A stretch of DNA of 64,000 nucleotides. It comes from Bradyrhizobium japonicum USDA 6. Its GTDB lineage: Bacteria > Pseudomonadota > Alphaproteobacteria > Rhizobiales > Xanthobacteraceae. The stretch covers positions 5,372,001 to 5,436,000 of the forward strand of contig NC_017249.1 in NCBI RefSeq assembly GCF_000284375.1, read 5' to 3'. The position numbers and the translations under genes were made by a program. The number at the start of each line of letters is the position of its first letter. Within the stretch, counting starts at the first letter, position 1. The notes under the pieces are model-generated. The model was not told the DNA's origin, made no database searches, and saw nothing but the letters and a program-made list of their open reading frames with translations. This document shows positions 23,703-32,485 of this stretch, piece after piece.

Positions 23703-25397
23703 TCATAGATCGGCGGAGTTTGTTTTCTCCGGCACGGGCACCGGCACCGCGGCGCCGTTGCTCTTTCCGGCCACCGCATTAACCAACGACTTCACGGGAT
23801 CGTCGCCGGGCGCAAAGCCGCTCTGGCGCAGGATCTCGTCGATCATCGGACGCAGCGCGTGCACCTTGAGGAGCTCGCCCGCAAGCCCTTCGCCGAAGCC
23901 GACATTGCCTCCCCCGGCACCGTTGCCGCCGAACGCGCCGCCGGTGTGCAGGATGCGGACGTCCTTGAGATTTCCGATCGGCTTCACCATCTCGGCCAGC
24001 GCCGAGGGCATGGTCTCGATCCGCTTCTTGGCGAGCTCGAAGTCGATGACGTTGGCGCCGAGCTTGTTCTGCGCCTCGTTCTTGAGCGTGATGATCGCGG
24101 CTTCGGCCTCGCCGATATTCCTGACGCCGACGGCCTTGATCTTGTTGGACTCGGCTTCCGCGGTAGCCAGCGTCTTGACGGCCTCGGCGCGATCGAGCGA
24201 GGCCTTCTTTTCGGCTTCGGCCGCGACGATTAGCTCGGTCGACTTGCGCTCGGCCTCGGTGCGCGCGGCGAGCACCTGGGTGAGACGGGCACGGTCGGCG
24301 ACCTCGACCGCGCGTGCGGTCACGACCTTTTCCTCCGCGGAGACGGCGAGCGCCTCGGCGGTCTTGGCGTCGGCGACGGCTTCCGAGGTCTGCTTGCTCT
24401 TGGCCGCGATCTGGATCTCGTTCTCCTGCGTGGCGATCTGGATTTCACGCTGCGCGTCGGTCTTGCGCTTGTTGATGGCGAGATCCGACTCGATGACCGC
24501 GGTTTCCTTGACCTGCTTGGCGCCGGCTTCCTTCTCGGCAACGGCGCGGTCGGTGTCGATGCGGGCGTTCTCCTCGGTCAGGCGCGCGGTCTGGGTTGCG
24601 GTCGCGACTTCAGCGCGGGTGCTCGCGGTCTTGTTGGCGATGTCGCGCTCCTGGGAGAGCTCGGCCTCCTTCTTGGTCCGCTCGATGGTCAGGGTCTGCT
24701 GCCGCGCCTCGAGGTCCTTTTGCGCAATCGCCACCTCGTTGTCGCGCACGATCGAGTTGCGGTCGCGCCGGCGCGTCTCGGTAACGGTCTTGAGCTGGGT
24801 CAGACCTTCGGCGTCAAAGAAGTTCTCCGGATTGAAGAACTTGACGTCCGTCTGATCGAGTTTTGTCAATGACACCGATTCCAGCTCGAGCCCATTCGAC
24901 TTGACGTCGGACTCGACCGTTGCCTGCACGTGTTTGACGAAATCGCTGCGCTTTTCCTGCAACTCCAGGATAGACATGGTGGCCGCCACCGAACGCAGGC
25001 CGTCGACGAATTTTGCCTCGACCTGGTTACGCAGGGCTTCGGCGTCATTGGTCAGCGCGCCCAGCGTCTGGCTCGCGAGCGCGATGCTTTCATCGTCGGG
25101 GCGAACGCGCACGTAGAACTCGGCGACGATGTCGACGCGCAGGCGGTCCTTCGTGATCAGGGACTCCCGCTCCTTGCGCTCGACGGTGAGCCGCAGCGTC
25201 TTCAGATTGACGCTGGCGTAGGAGTGGAAGATCGGCAGGATCATGGCGCCGCCGTCGAGCACGACCTTCTTGCCGCCGAGGCCAGTGCGCACGAAGGCCT
25301 CGTCGCGGGTGGCGCGCTTGTAAAGGATAGTAAAGACGATCCCGAGGACGACGATCAGCGCGACGCCGATCATGGCCGGGACTGCGATATCGAACAT
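23703..25397 (-). CDS. yqiK: Flotillin-family membrane scaffold (YqiK-like)
   Basis: A 564-residue flotillin. It has one N-terminal membrane helix (about residues 7-27) and an SPFH/band-7 domain (about 30-200, e.g. RVDIVAEFYVRVRPDD). A long Ala/Glu/Lys coiled coil (about 210-440) with many KEA-type repeats leads to the flotillin C-terminal domain. It would form oligomeric membrane microdomains. It is the last gene of an operon with YqiJ and the PspA-domain protein, a set associated with envelope-stress response. Confidence 0.93.
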   Translation of the reverse strand: MFDIAVPAMIGVALIVVLGIVFTILYKRATRDEAFVRTGLGGKKVVLDGGAMILPIFHSYASVNLKTLRLTVERKERESLITKDRLRVDIVAEFYVRVRPDDESIALASQTLGALTNDAEALRNQVEAKFVDGLRSVAATMSILELQEKRSDFVKHVQATVESDVKSNGLELESVSLTKLDQTDVKFFNPENFFDAEGLTQLKTVTETRRRDRNSIVRDNEVAIAQKDLEARQQTLTIERTKKEAELSQERDIANKTASTRAEVATATQTARLTEENARIDTDRAVAEKEAGAKQVKETAVIESDLAINKRKTDAQREIQIATQENEIQIAAKSKQTSEAVADAKTAEALAVSAEEKVVTARAVEVADRARLTQVLAARTEAERKSTELIVAAEAEKKASLDRAEAVKTLATAEAESNKIKAVGVRNIGEAEAAIITLKNEAQNKLGANVIDFELAKKRIETMPSALAEMVKPIGNLKDVRILHTGGAFGGNGAGGGNVGFGEGLAGELLKVHALRPMIDEILRQSGFAPGDDPVKSLVNAVAGKSNGAAVPVPVPEKTNSADL

Positions 25398-25420
25398 GAC
25401 TTTCTCCGATAAATGACTTG

Positions 25421-26080
25421 TCAGCTGCTTAGAGTCGGCTTGGAAGGTTTGAGTTCATCGTCGGCCTTCACCGCGACGAAGCGGGTGCCGGCGCGATCGA
25501 CCAGCAGGACCATGGTTCCCTGCGGCAGGGGCGATGATGACGGTGCGGCGACCGCCCAGACGAAATGCCGGTTGCCGTGGATGTCGGCGACGCTGACGCG
25601 GCCGGGCGGTCCCTGATCGAGCGGGCCGATCACGACCTCGCCGACGCGGCCGACGAGATCGCCGAGGCCGACGGCATAGCTTTCATCCTTGGGAATGACC
25701 CGCGCGATGCCCCTGCTTGCGGCGCGGACCAGCGGAATCGAGACTGCGACCGCTCCAACCGAGGCCAGCGTTGCCGGCAAGGGACCGGCCACCATCCGCG
25801 CGATGTCCTGGATCAGGAAGCCGGTGATGGAGAACGCGCCGAGCAGCAACAGCAGGAAGATCAAGAGCGGCACGCCGCCGACATTGATCCAGGAGATGGC
25901 GTTGATCACGCCATTGTCGCTGGGGTGACCGAAATCGATGTTGGTGCCAAGCATCTCGCTGAGCGAGGCCCCGACCAGCATCGAGACCACCTCGATCGAG
26001 CCGACGATGAGGATCATGGCCGCCGCGATCGCGAACGGCCTGACCTCCGGCGACATCACGTGTTCGAGCAGAGCGCTCAT
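25421..26080 (-). CDS. yqiJ: YqiJ-like membrane protein (OB-fold, DUF1449-type)
   Basis: A 219-residue protein with TM segments near residues 15-35, 66-92 and 102-120, and a C-terminal OB-fold-like domain (LVGRVGEVVIGPLDQGPPGRVSVADIHGN...). It is the usual partner of YqiK-type flotillins, resembling NfeD proteins in architecture. The gap to the flotillin start is 23 bases. It probably anchors or regulates the flotillin assembly. Confidence 0.88.
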   Translation of the reverse strand: MSALLEHVMSPEVRPFAIAAAMILIVGSIEVVSMLVGASLSEMLGTNIDFGHPSDNGVINAISWINVGGVPLLIFLLLLLGAFSITGFLIQDIARMVAGPLPATLASVGAVAVSIPLVRAASRGIARVIPKDESYAVGLGDLVGRVGEVVIGPLDQGPPGRVSVADIHGNRHFVWAVAAPSSSPLPQGTMVLLVDRAGTRFVAVKADDELKPSKPTLSS

Positions 26081-26090
26081 GACACATTAC

Positions 26091-27245
26091 TCAGGAGCGC
26101 GACTTCAACCGCGCCAGCCTCGCTGCAATCTCCTTGTCGCGATGCAACGTGCTGAGCTCGTCGATGTCGCTTGAAAACGGGATGGCTGCCGGAACGCCGG
26201 TGGCGCGCGCCACCGCCCTGCCCGCGCGCAAGGCCTTAGCTGCCGCCGCGGCACCACCGGACTTCCGGGGCGACGTCGAGGCCTGGTGGCTTGCCTGAGC
26301 CTCGCTCTTTTCGAGATCGGCGCGGCGCTGCTCGGCATCTTGCAATGCTGACAGCACGGCGCGCAGCGAGGTCACGCACTGTTCGATCTTCTCGTTGTTC
26401 TCGTCGATGGCGCGGGAAAGCACCTCGAACTGCGCCTCGAGGTCCATCTGACGCGCAATGCCGGCGCGGGCGAGATCGTCGCGGCTATCCGCGATCGCGC
26501 CCTCGATCTTGGGCGTGAGATCGGTCATCTCGCGTTCGATCTCGGTGCGGCGTGCGTTGAGACGGTACTCCTCGGCGCGCGCGGCCGCGAGCGCATCGCG
26601 GGCTTCGCTCTCCGCGCGCTCGATCTCGCGGATGGCCTGGCCAACCACTTTGAGCTTGTTCTTGCCTTCCGCCTGCTCGATCGCGTCATAGGCGATCCCG
26701 GCGATCAGGCGCCCGACCCGGGACAGGAAATTGTCGGGGGCGGCAGCGATGGTATCCATGGCGTTCTCCTCCTCTGGCAGACTGTTCGGCGTGACGCCGT
26801 AGTGAACTTCGAAGCCGTCGTCGGTGCGGATGAGGTGCGCGGGCGCGCTCTGCCCCCAGCCCTCGGCGTAACCGGCGTAGTCGAAGGGCACGCTGAAGCG
26901 CCCCTGCACGGTCGCAATCGAAATGGTGGCGGGGCCCTTGATCTTGGCGAGCTTGTCGTCGAGCGGCAGGCGTCGGCCCTGCGCGGCGCGATAATCGGCA
27001 CGGTCGCGCAGGCCCAGCGTCACCAGCCGCGACGGCAGTGCGGTTTCTTTCCGGATCGGCTCATAGGCATGGGCGTGCAGCAGGACGACGTTGGAGCCGA
27101 CGTTATGGCTCCGCGCCACCTCGTCCAGGATCTCCATCATGCGGTCATAAGCCCTAAACGTCGCCTCCATGGCGGCCTTGGCGGCCGGGTCAGGGGCAAG
27201 CCTGTAACGCAGCGCGGACGGCGCGTTTTTGGACGACGGGCTCAT
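26091..27245 (-). CDS. TnpB N-terminal-like domain fused to PspA/IM30
   Basis: The 384-residue protein has two unlike parts. Residues ~11-152 resemble the N-terminal (WED/REC) half of TnpB/OrfB: RYRLAPDPAAKAAMEATFRAYDRM at the start, LPSRLVTLGLRDRADYR in the middle, and TISIATVQGRFSVPF then AHLIRTDDGFEVHYGV. No RuvC nuclease follows. From Met163 (base 26759) it is PspA/IM30: an amphipathic start (FLSRVGRLIAGIAYDAIEQ) and a long coiled coil. AGGAGGAG lies about 8 bases before that internal ATG, so a separate PspA form may also be made. PspA proteins protect stressed membranes; YqiJ and flotillin genes follow. The TnpB relation is by pattern only. Confidence 0.72.
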   Translation of the reverse strand: MSPSSKNAPSALRYRLAPDPAAKAAMEATFRAYDRMMEILDEVARSHNVGSNVVLLHAHAYEPIRKETALPSRLVTLGLRDRADYRAAQGRRLPLDDKLAKIKGPATISIATVQGRFSVPFDYAGYAEGWGQSAPAHLIRTDDGFEVHYGVTPNSLPEEENAMDTIAAAPDNFLSRVGRLIAGIAYDAIEQAEGKNKLKVVGQAIREIERAESEARDALAAARAEEYRLNARRTEIEREMTDLTPKIEGAIADSRDDLARAGIARQMDLEAQFEVLSRAIDENNEKIEQCVTSLRAVLSALQDAEQRRADLEKSEAQASHQASTSPRKSGGAAAAAKALRAGRAVARATGVPAAIPFSSDIDELSTLHRDKEIAARLARLKSRS

Positions 27246-27253
27246 GAAAAGCA

Positions 27254-27278
27254 CTAAAGCACCAGTTTGGTGCTTTAG
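27254..27278. promoter_or_regulatory. Perfect palindrome upstream of the PspA-domain operon
   Basis: CTAAAGCACCA (27254-27264) and TGGTGCTTTAG (27268-27278) form a perfect inverted repeat with a 3-base spacer. It ends 9 bases before the ATG at 27245, where a bound repressor would block the promoter or the start. A further half-site-like GCAC lies at 27251-27254. Confidence 0.55.
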
Positions 27279-27480
27279 GAAGAGGGGGTGCGATCACGTT
27301 CCACTGATCCTTGGGCAATCTACGGATTTGTCGCGGCGGCTCGGATCCGCGTTCAAGGCGGGCTATCAACTCTAGATCGCCACCGATCAAGATTTCTTGC
27401 ACGTGCGGGTTGCAATTTTACACATAGTCCACGCCGAGGAGGAACACGAGCCGGAGCCTGGGATGCACGCACTCTCCCCG

Positions 27481-27605
27481 CCGTCATTGCGAGGAGCGAA
27501 GCCACGAAGCAATCCAGAGTCTTTTCCGTCGAGGGATTCTGGATTGCTTCGCGGAGCCTGTCATCGGGCCGCGCTTCGCGCGGACCCGGTGGCTCGCAAT
27601 GACGG
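27481..27605. repeat. Bradyrhizobium-type intergenic palindrome (GTCATTGCGAG family)
   Basis: Outer arms CCGTCATTGCGAG (27481-27493) and CTCGCAATGACGG (27593-27605) and inner arms CGAAGCAATCCAGA / TCTGGATTGCTTCG are inverted, so the element can fold into a long hairpin. This family is scattered in hundreds of intergenic copies in Bradyrhizobium and Rhodopseudomonas; copy number here was not measured. Confidence 0.8.
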
Positions 27606-28175
27606 AGTGCGAGGCACGCGTCGTTCTCCGCCAACTCGCACCGCTACTCGCAGACACGCCTTCGCATCCTCGCGGCTCATTTCGCCCGAGCTTTGCATCG
27701 TCCCACCCTCCTTGTCAGAGGGCGCAGGGAAGACCGGGTGCCGGCCGGGCACCCACGGTCCACTGTGCGAAAGGTGGCAACAAGAATCTGCACAGCGGCA
27801 TACAGGTGAAGCCAAACATCCGGCCTTCCCTGCGCAGTGGTTTTACGACTTATGCCGAGTTCTCCCCGGGGAGCGTTGCACTATTGCCCCCGTCGCCTTG
27901 CGGATGGCTGATGCGCGGACCCGGTCGGGCCGCCACATCACCGCAAGACTTGACGCACAGATCCCGGGCGCCAGGACGACACGGTTTTGCCGTACGCGGA
28001 CCGCATCGGTCGTGTGCGCGCTGGCTGTCGCTCACGGTTGCCCGCCCCGCGACGCCCTTCGCGCCGATGCTGCCTGCGTCCACCGCAGCTCACCCCGCGT
28101 GTCGAGACGATCGCGATACGCCCCTCTGACCGGGATGAGGTGCGGGCATGAATACGCCAAAGCCGAATTTCGGTA
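27606..28175. repeat. Dispersed non-coding repeat with pseudo-coding frames
   Basis: Open frames here read as Pro/Arg/Ser-rich products (for example LHSGIQVKPNIRPSLRSG and SPCGWLMRGPGRAATSPQD) that are often annotated as hypothetical proteins throughout Bradyrhizobium. They lack a ribosome site and change frame without loss of similarity, so I regard the block as a repeated non-coding sequence. Between the two palindromes of this 1.1-kb gap I see no real gene. Confidence 0.5.
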
Positions 28176-28255
28176 AAGTGGAATATATTCTCCGAGGCGG
28201 ATTGACCCGTTGTTTGGGTGTTTTGGCCGTCGGGCAACGCAAGAGATCGTGGGTG

Positions 28256-28366
28256 CGTAGGGTGGACTAGCGAAGCGTAATCCACCGCGTCTGCTGCCGC
28301 GGAGACTGAAGAGGTGGATTACGCCGCGACTACGCTTCGCGCAGCCGCAGGCTAATCCACCCTACG
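28256..28366. repeat. Intergenic palindrome (GTAGGGTGG family)
   Basis: Arms CGTAGGGTGGA (28256-28266) and TCCACCCTACG (28356-28366), plus inner GCGAAGCGTAATCCACC against GGTGGATTACGC, make an imperfect long palindrome just after the RidA gene end. A related copy is at 51372-51462. Confidence 0.8.
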
Positions 28367-28380
28367 GACCTACCGCGGTC

Positions 28381-28764
28381 TCACGGCCGCCGGCACACCA
28401 GGTCGATCTCGATCAGCGCGTCATAGGCGAGCCCGGTGACGCCGACACACGTGCGAGCCGGCAAACGATCCGGCGCGAAGAAGCTGCGGTACGTCTCGTT
28501 CATCGCCGTGTAGTCTTCTTTGAAGCGCGTCAGATAGATCCGCGTCATCACGACGTGCTCGAGGCCGAGATCGAGGCCGGCCAGAACCACCTTCAAATTC
28601 TCCATCACCGCGCGGGTCTGCGCGACGATACCGTCGGGCAGCACGCCCGGCGCCTGCGGCGTATCAGGCATCTGGCCGGTGACGAACACAAACCCGTCGG
28701 TCTCGACGGCGTGACAGAAGGGCGCGACCGGCTTCGGTCCGCCGTTGATCATGTGGAATTTCAC
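28381..28764 (-). CDS. ridA: RidA-family enamine/imine deaminase
   Basis: A 127-residue RidA (YjgF/UK114) protein. Characteristic parts are VFVTGQMPDTPQAPG (about 26-40), QTRAVMENLKVVLAGLGL-type helix (49-66) and VMTRIYLTRFKEDYTAMNETYRSFF (72-96). The conserved arginine lies in LPARTCVGVTGL. The GTG at 28764 has AAGGA about 9 bases upstream; an ATG four codons later is the alternative. It is last in the amide-utilisation operon, 14 bases after the AraC-formamidase gene. It would deaminate reactive enamines or hydrolyse intermediates of amide breakdown. Confidence 0.88.
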   Translation of the reverse strand: MKFHMINGGPKPVAPFCHAVETDGFVFVTGQMPDTPQAPGVLPDGIVAQTRAVMENLKVVLAGLDLGLEHVVMTRIYLTRFKEDYTAMNETYRSFFAPDRLPARTCVGVTGLAYDALIEIDLVCRRP

Positions 28765-28778
28765 TTGAGGTGTCCTTG

Positions 28779-31109
28779 TTAAGTCGCGTCCCGGAACAGG
28801 CGCTTGCTGAGGATGGCGTGCACGCCCCAATTGCCGTCGACGACCTGCGTCACGCCGAAATCGACGGCGGCCGACATCAGCGCGATCGCCTCGTCCTCGC
28901 TGAGGCCTTTGACGTTCATCAGGAAGCGGCGCATTTTCCGGAACGCATCCTTCATGGCGAGATCGAGCGAGGACTTGGCGTAGACTTCGCTCTGCCCCTG
29001 CGCGCCGAACTCGGCGAGATAGTTTGGATGGCTGAAGCCGGTCAGCACCCAGTCGGTCTCGGTCTCGATCAGGGGATAGGAGAGATCGGCAAAGGGCCGG
29101 CCGGCAAGGTCGGCCTTCTTGTGCAGGATCACCTCGAACGTCCCCGTCATCGAGCATTCGATCGCGGTACCGCTGAGCTCGCCGTCGCCCTGCGTGGCAT
29201 GGGAATCGCCGACCGACAGCAGCGCCCCGGGCACGGAGACTGGAAGATAGACGGTCGACCCCTTCCCCAGCCGCCCATTGTCGAGGTTGCCGCCGAAATA
29301 GGACGGCGGCACGGAGTCGACGAAATCGACCTCGCGCGGTGCCACCGCGATCACGCCGAAATGCGGCCGCAAGGGAATGCGGATGCCATCGAGTACGGCA
29401 TGGCGGCGCTTCACTGTAGCAGGCACGACGGGGACGCCGGGATAGTCGTAGGTCGAGTGCACGACGCCGAAGGGGTCGGTCTGCGGCTCCCAGCGATAGG
29501 AATAGAGCGCGCGGGCGTGCGGCTCCTCGGGATCGTCGAAGATCTCGTAGATGGTGACGATTTCGCGCGGCTTGGGACCGCCGAGAAACTCGTTGTAGTG
29601 ATAGCCCCACCACGCCGCGACCGAGGAGCCGAATACGCGCCCTGCATGGTTCGGATTGCGGCTCGCGCGCGGCACGATGTCGAGGATGCGCACCTCCAGC
29701 ACATCGCCGGGCTGGGCATCCTTCACCGCGACCGGACCGGTGCAGATGTGCACGCCGAATCCTTCCCCGGCGCCGCGACCGAACACGCTCGCGTCCATCG
29801 GACCAGCGCCGCGACGATCGACGTTCTTCCTGTCCCGCGTCCAGCCGAACACGCTTTCAGCACCGGCATCGCCCGCGATCATCATCTCGGGCGCGTCGGA
29901 GGCGTGCTGCGTCAGCGTCTCGATGGTGATGGTGTCGCCCGAGGTGATCTCGATTTGCGGCGACAGCGAGCGGCTGAAATAGCCCCAATGGACGCGACTG
30001 GCCTCGACCGGGAGATGGTGGTGCCTGCGTTCCGTGGTCGTCCGCGCCTCAGTGCCGGCACACCCAACGGTGCCGCGTGCCTCGACGCCCGGATGCACGC
30101 GGAGTTGCGCCAGCGCCTCCTGCGGCCAGCCGCGCTGACCGGCAACGCCGTGCTGCAAGGTCGCGCGCTCCGCCTCCTGCTGGCGGAATTCGCGCGGCGG
30201 CAGACCAAAGCGGTGACGGAAGGCGCGGCTGAAATGTGCGGAATCGCCAAAGCCGTAGGCGTAGGCGATCTCCGAAATCGAGCGATGGGCTTCCGTGGGG
30301 TTGGACAGATCAGCCCAGGCACGCTGGAGGCGGCGTTCGCGGACGTAATGGGTGAAATTGTCGCCGACCGTCTCGAACAGCTTTTGCAGGTAGCGCTCGG
30401 AAATCCCCTGGGCCTGCGCGACGCGCGCCGGCACCAGTTCGGGATCGTCGAGCCGCCGCTCGATGGTTTGGCAGATCCGATGCAGCAGCGCGGCCTGCGT
30501 CGCACTCGATCCGGCATCGGACGTCGAGGCCGCCAGTTGATGCGCGAGCGTCAGGAGCAGGTCAACGAGCGACTGCGCGACCGAATTCCATTCGTCATCG
30601 CTCAACGTGTCGAGCGTGCGCGCGGTCGCGTCGAGCAGACGCGAGAACACATCGGCAAAGCCGCTGGGCGGAACCACGCGAGGTTCGCCGAGCCGCGGCT
30701 TGCCCGAGAGGCGTCCGTGCAGCGCTTCCGAGGTCACCGACAGCACGATGGCCCGCATGTCACGCTGGAACACGATGCTCCAGTCCCCGCTCCGCGGCAG
30801 CAGCACGAGATGGCCGACCGGAACGATGCGGTGGCCGCCGGCGCTTCTGAGCACCATGCCGTCCTCGACCGGCATCAGCGCGATCGGAAGGTCTTCATTC
30901 GCTTGCGCAAGCGGTGCGACGCTTTGCGCGCCAGCGGCCATTCGCGTCAGCGCGACACCTGCAGCGTGGCGATGCGATGCGGTTGCATGTCCGTCAAAGA
31001 AGGAATGGCTGGTCGCCGGTCGCAGGCCGACCGCCGCCAGCACGTCCCGCCAGGCTTCGGGGCGGTCGTCTTGCGCGTAGGACTCGCTCGTGAACGGCCG
31101 GAAGCTCAT
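28779..31109 (-). CDS. AraC-type regulator fused to acetamidase/formamidase
   Basis: One uninterrupted frame of 776 residues joins two proteins. Residues ~1-340 are an AraC regulator, with a cupin-like sensor and an HTH pair ending ISEIAYAYGFGDSAHFSRAFRHRFGLPPREFR. After a ~45-residue linker (about 341-385) comes a complete FmdA/AmdA amidase, beginning HHHLPVEASRVHWGYFSRSLSPQ and including LSVGDSHATQGDGELSGTAIE, which carries the metal-site region. The linker looks like former intergenic DNA, so the fusion may be recent, from loss of a stop. A start at 31109 fits the family (MSFRPFTSES). An enzyme that carries its own regulator could couple amide sensing to expression. Confidence 0.85.
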   Translation of the reverse strand: MSFRPFTSESYAQDDRPEAWRDVLAAVGLRPATSHSFFDGHATASHRHAAGVALTRMAAGAQSVAPLAQANEDLPIALMPVEDGMVLRSAGGHRIVPVGHLVLLPRSGDWSIVFQRDMRAIVLSVTSEALHGRLSGKPRLGEPRVVPPSGFADVFSRLLDATARTLDTLSDDEWNSVAQSLVDLLLTLAHQLAASTSDAGSSATQAALLHRICQTIERRLDDPELVPARVAQAQGISERYLQKLFETVGDNFTHYVRERRLQRAWADLSNPTEAHRSISEIAYAYGFGDSAHFSRAFRHRFGLPPREFRQQEAERATLQHGVAGQRGWPQEALAQLRVHPGVEARGTVGCAGTEARTTTERRHHHLPVEASRVHWGYFSRSLSPQIEITSGDTITIETLTQHASDAPEMMIAGDAGAESVFGWTRDRKNVDRRGAGPMDASVFGRGAGEGFGVHICTGPVAVKDAQPGDVLEVRILDIVPRASRNPNHAGRVFGSSVAAWWGYHYNEFLGGPKPREIVTIYEIFDDPEEPHARALYSYRWEPQTDPFGVVHSTYDYPGVPVVPATVKRRHAVLDGIRIPLRPHFGVIAVAPREVDFVDSVPPSYFGGNLDNGRLGKGSTVYLPVSVPGALLSVGDSHATQGDGELSGTAIECSMTGTFEVILHKKADLAGRPFADLSYPLIETETDWVLTGFSHPNYLAEFGAQGQSEVYAKSSLDLAMKDAFRKMRRFLMNVKGLSEDEAIALMSAAVDFGVTQVVDGNWGVHAILSKRLFRDAT

Positions 31110-31243
31110 CGGATCAACCCAGATTGCCGTTGATCGAAGCAACCTCCGTGCCAGACGAACGCGGTCATCCGTCGCAGCGACGGGCCGCAAACGACGTTCG
31201 CTGCTCATCCCCTCATCCCGAAAACCGGCTTTGCCTCAATGCA

Positions 31244-32485
31244 TTAGTCGCACCGAAAGATGTTCTTGCGGATCGTGCCGTGGACGCCCCAATTGGCGTC
31301 GACGACCTGGGTGACGCCGAAATCGGCGCCGACCGACAGCAGCGAGATCGCCTCGTCCTCGCTGAGACCGTGCACGGTCATCAGGAACCTTCGGAGTTTT
31401 CTGAACGCATCGCGCATCGCACGGTCGAGGCTCGAGTGATTGGCAATCTCGGTTTGCGCATCGGCGCCGAGTGCGGCGAGATAGTTCGGATACGTGAAGC
31501 CGTAGAACGACCAGGCCTGATCGGTCTCCAGCATCGGATGGTCGAGGCCCTCCAGGTTGGTGCCGGCCAGATCAGCCTTCTTGTGCAGGATGAACTCGAA
31601 ATCGCCGGTCAGCGAGGTCTCGATCGCGGTGCCGCCGAGCTCGCTGTCGCCCTGCGCGGCGTGGGGATCGCCGACCGAGAAATAGGCGCCGGGAACCGCG
31701 ACGGGATAAAACATCCGCGCGCCCTTGCCGATGCGCCAGTCGTCGATGTTGCCACCAGTATAGCTCGGCGGGATCGAGCTGACGAAGTCGGCTTCCGACG
31801 GCGCGAGGCCCATGGTGCCGAAATGCAAGCGTGCCGGCACCTTCACGCTCGACAGGATGTTCTCGCGTTTTTTGATGGTGGCGTGATCGACGCGCACGCC
31901 GGGATAATCGATGGTCGGATGCACGATGCCGTCGGGGTCGGTTTGTGGCGTCCAGACGTAGTTGTAGACCGCTTTGGCATAGGGCTCGCCCGAGGTGTCG
32001 AGCTCGAAGATGGTGACGACCTCCCGCGGCTTCGGCTCCTCGATCAAATCGTGATAGTGAAAGCCCCAGTTCGCCGCGACGTTGGAGCCGAAGCAACGCC
32101 CGGCGTGGCAGGCGCTGCAGCTGGGTCGCGGCCGAATGTCGAGGATGCGCACTTCCAGGATATCGCCGGGCTCGGCACCTTCGATCGCGACCGGTCCGGT
32201 GAGGAGATGCACGCCGATCCCCTCGCCCGCGCCACGGATGAAGGGGCCTTCGACCGGGCCTGAGCCGCGGCGCGCGACCGCCTTGTGCTCGCGCGTCCAC
32301 TGGAACACGCTCTCGGCGCCGGAATCGCCCTGGATCATGCGCTCGTAATCGTCATTGGCATGATGGGTCAGCGTCTCGATGGTGGCGCGGTCTCCGGAGC
32401 GCAGCGTCAGGGCCGGCGCGACTTTCTTGGAGAAATAGCCCCAGTGAACTGTCTTCGGCGAAACCGGCAGCGTGAAATGCTTCAT
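31244..32485 (-). CDS. fmdA: Acetamidase/formamidase family protein
   Basis: A 413-residue FmdA/AmdA enzyme that releases ammonia from short amides. Typical parts are VHWGYFSKKVAP near the N-terminus, ETLTHHANDDYERMI, GPFIRGAGEGIGVHLLTGPVAIEGAEPGD and FSVGDPHAAQGDSELGGTAIE. It is about 50 percent similar by eye to the amidase half of the fused protein downstream, so the two are paralogues. The ATG at 32485 overlaps the stop of a 21-codon ORF that links it to the transporter gene. Confidence 0.92.
   Translation of the reverse strand: MKHFTLPVSPKTVHWGYFSKKVAPALTLRSGDRATIETLTHHANDDYERMIQGDSGAESVFQWTREHKAVARRGSGPVEGPFIRGAGEGIGVHLLTGPVAIEGAEPGDILEVRILDIRPRPSCSACHAGRCFGSNVAANWGFHYHDLIEEPKPREVVTIFELDTSGEPYAKAVYNYVWTPQTDPDGIVHPTIDYPGVRVDHATIKKRENILSSVKVPARLHFGTMGLAPSEADFVSSIPPSYTGGNIDDWRIGKGARMFYPVAVPGAYFSVGDPHAAQGDSELGGTAIETSLTGDFEFILHKKADLAGTNLEGLDHPMLETDQAWSFYGFTYPNYLAALGADAQTEIANHSSLDRAMRDAFRKLRRFLMTVHGLSEDEAISLLSVGADFGVTQVVDANWGVHGTIRKNIFRCD

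Noticed and set aside
27397..28176. Plus-strand hypothetical protein of 259 codons
   Set aside because: It runs through a palindromic repeat and a dispersed repeat family and shows no ribosome site.
28770..31133. Long plus-strand open frame of 787 codons
   Set aside because: Antisense of the AraC-formamidase fusion, with the same artefactual composition.
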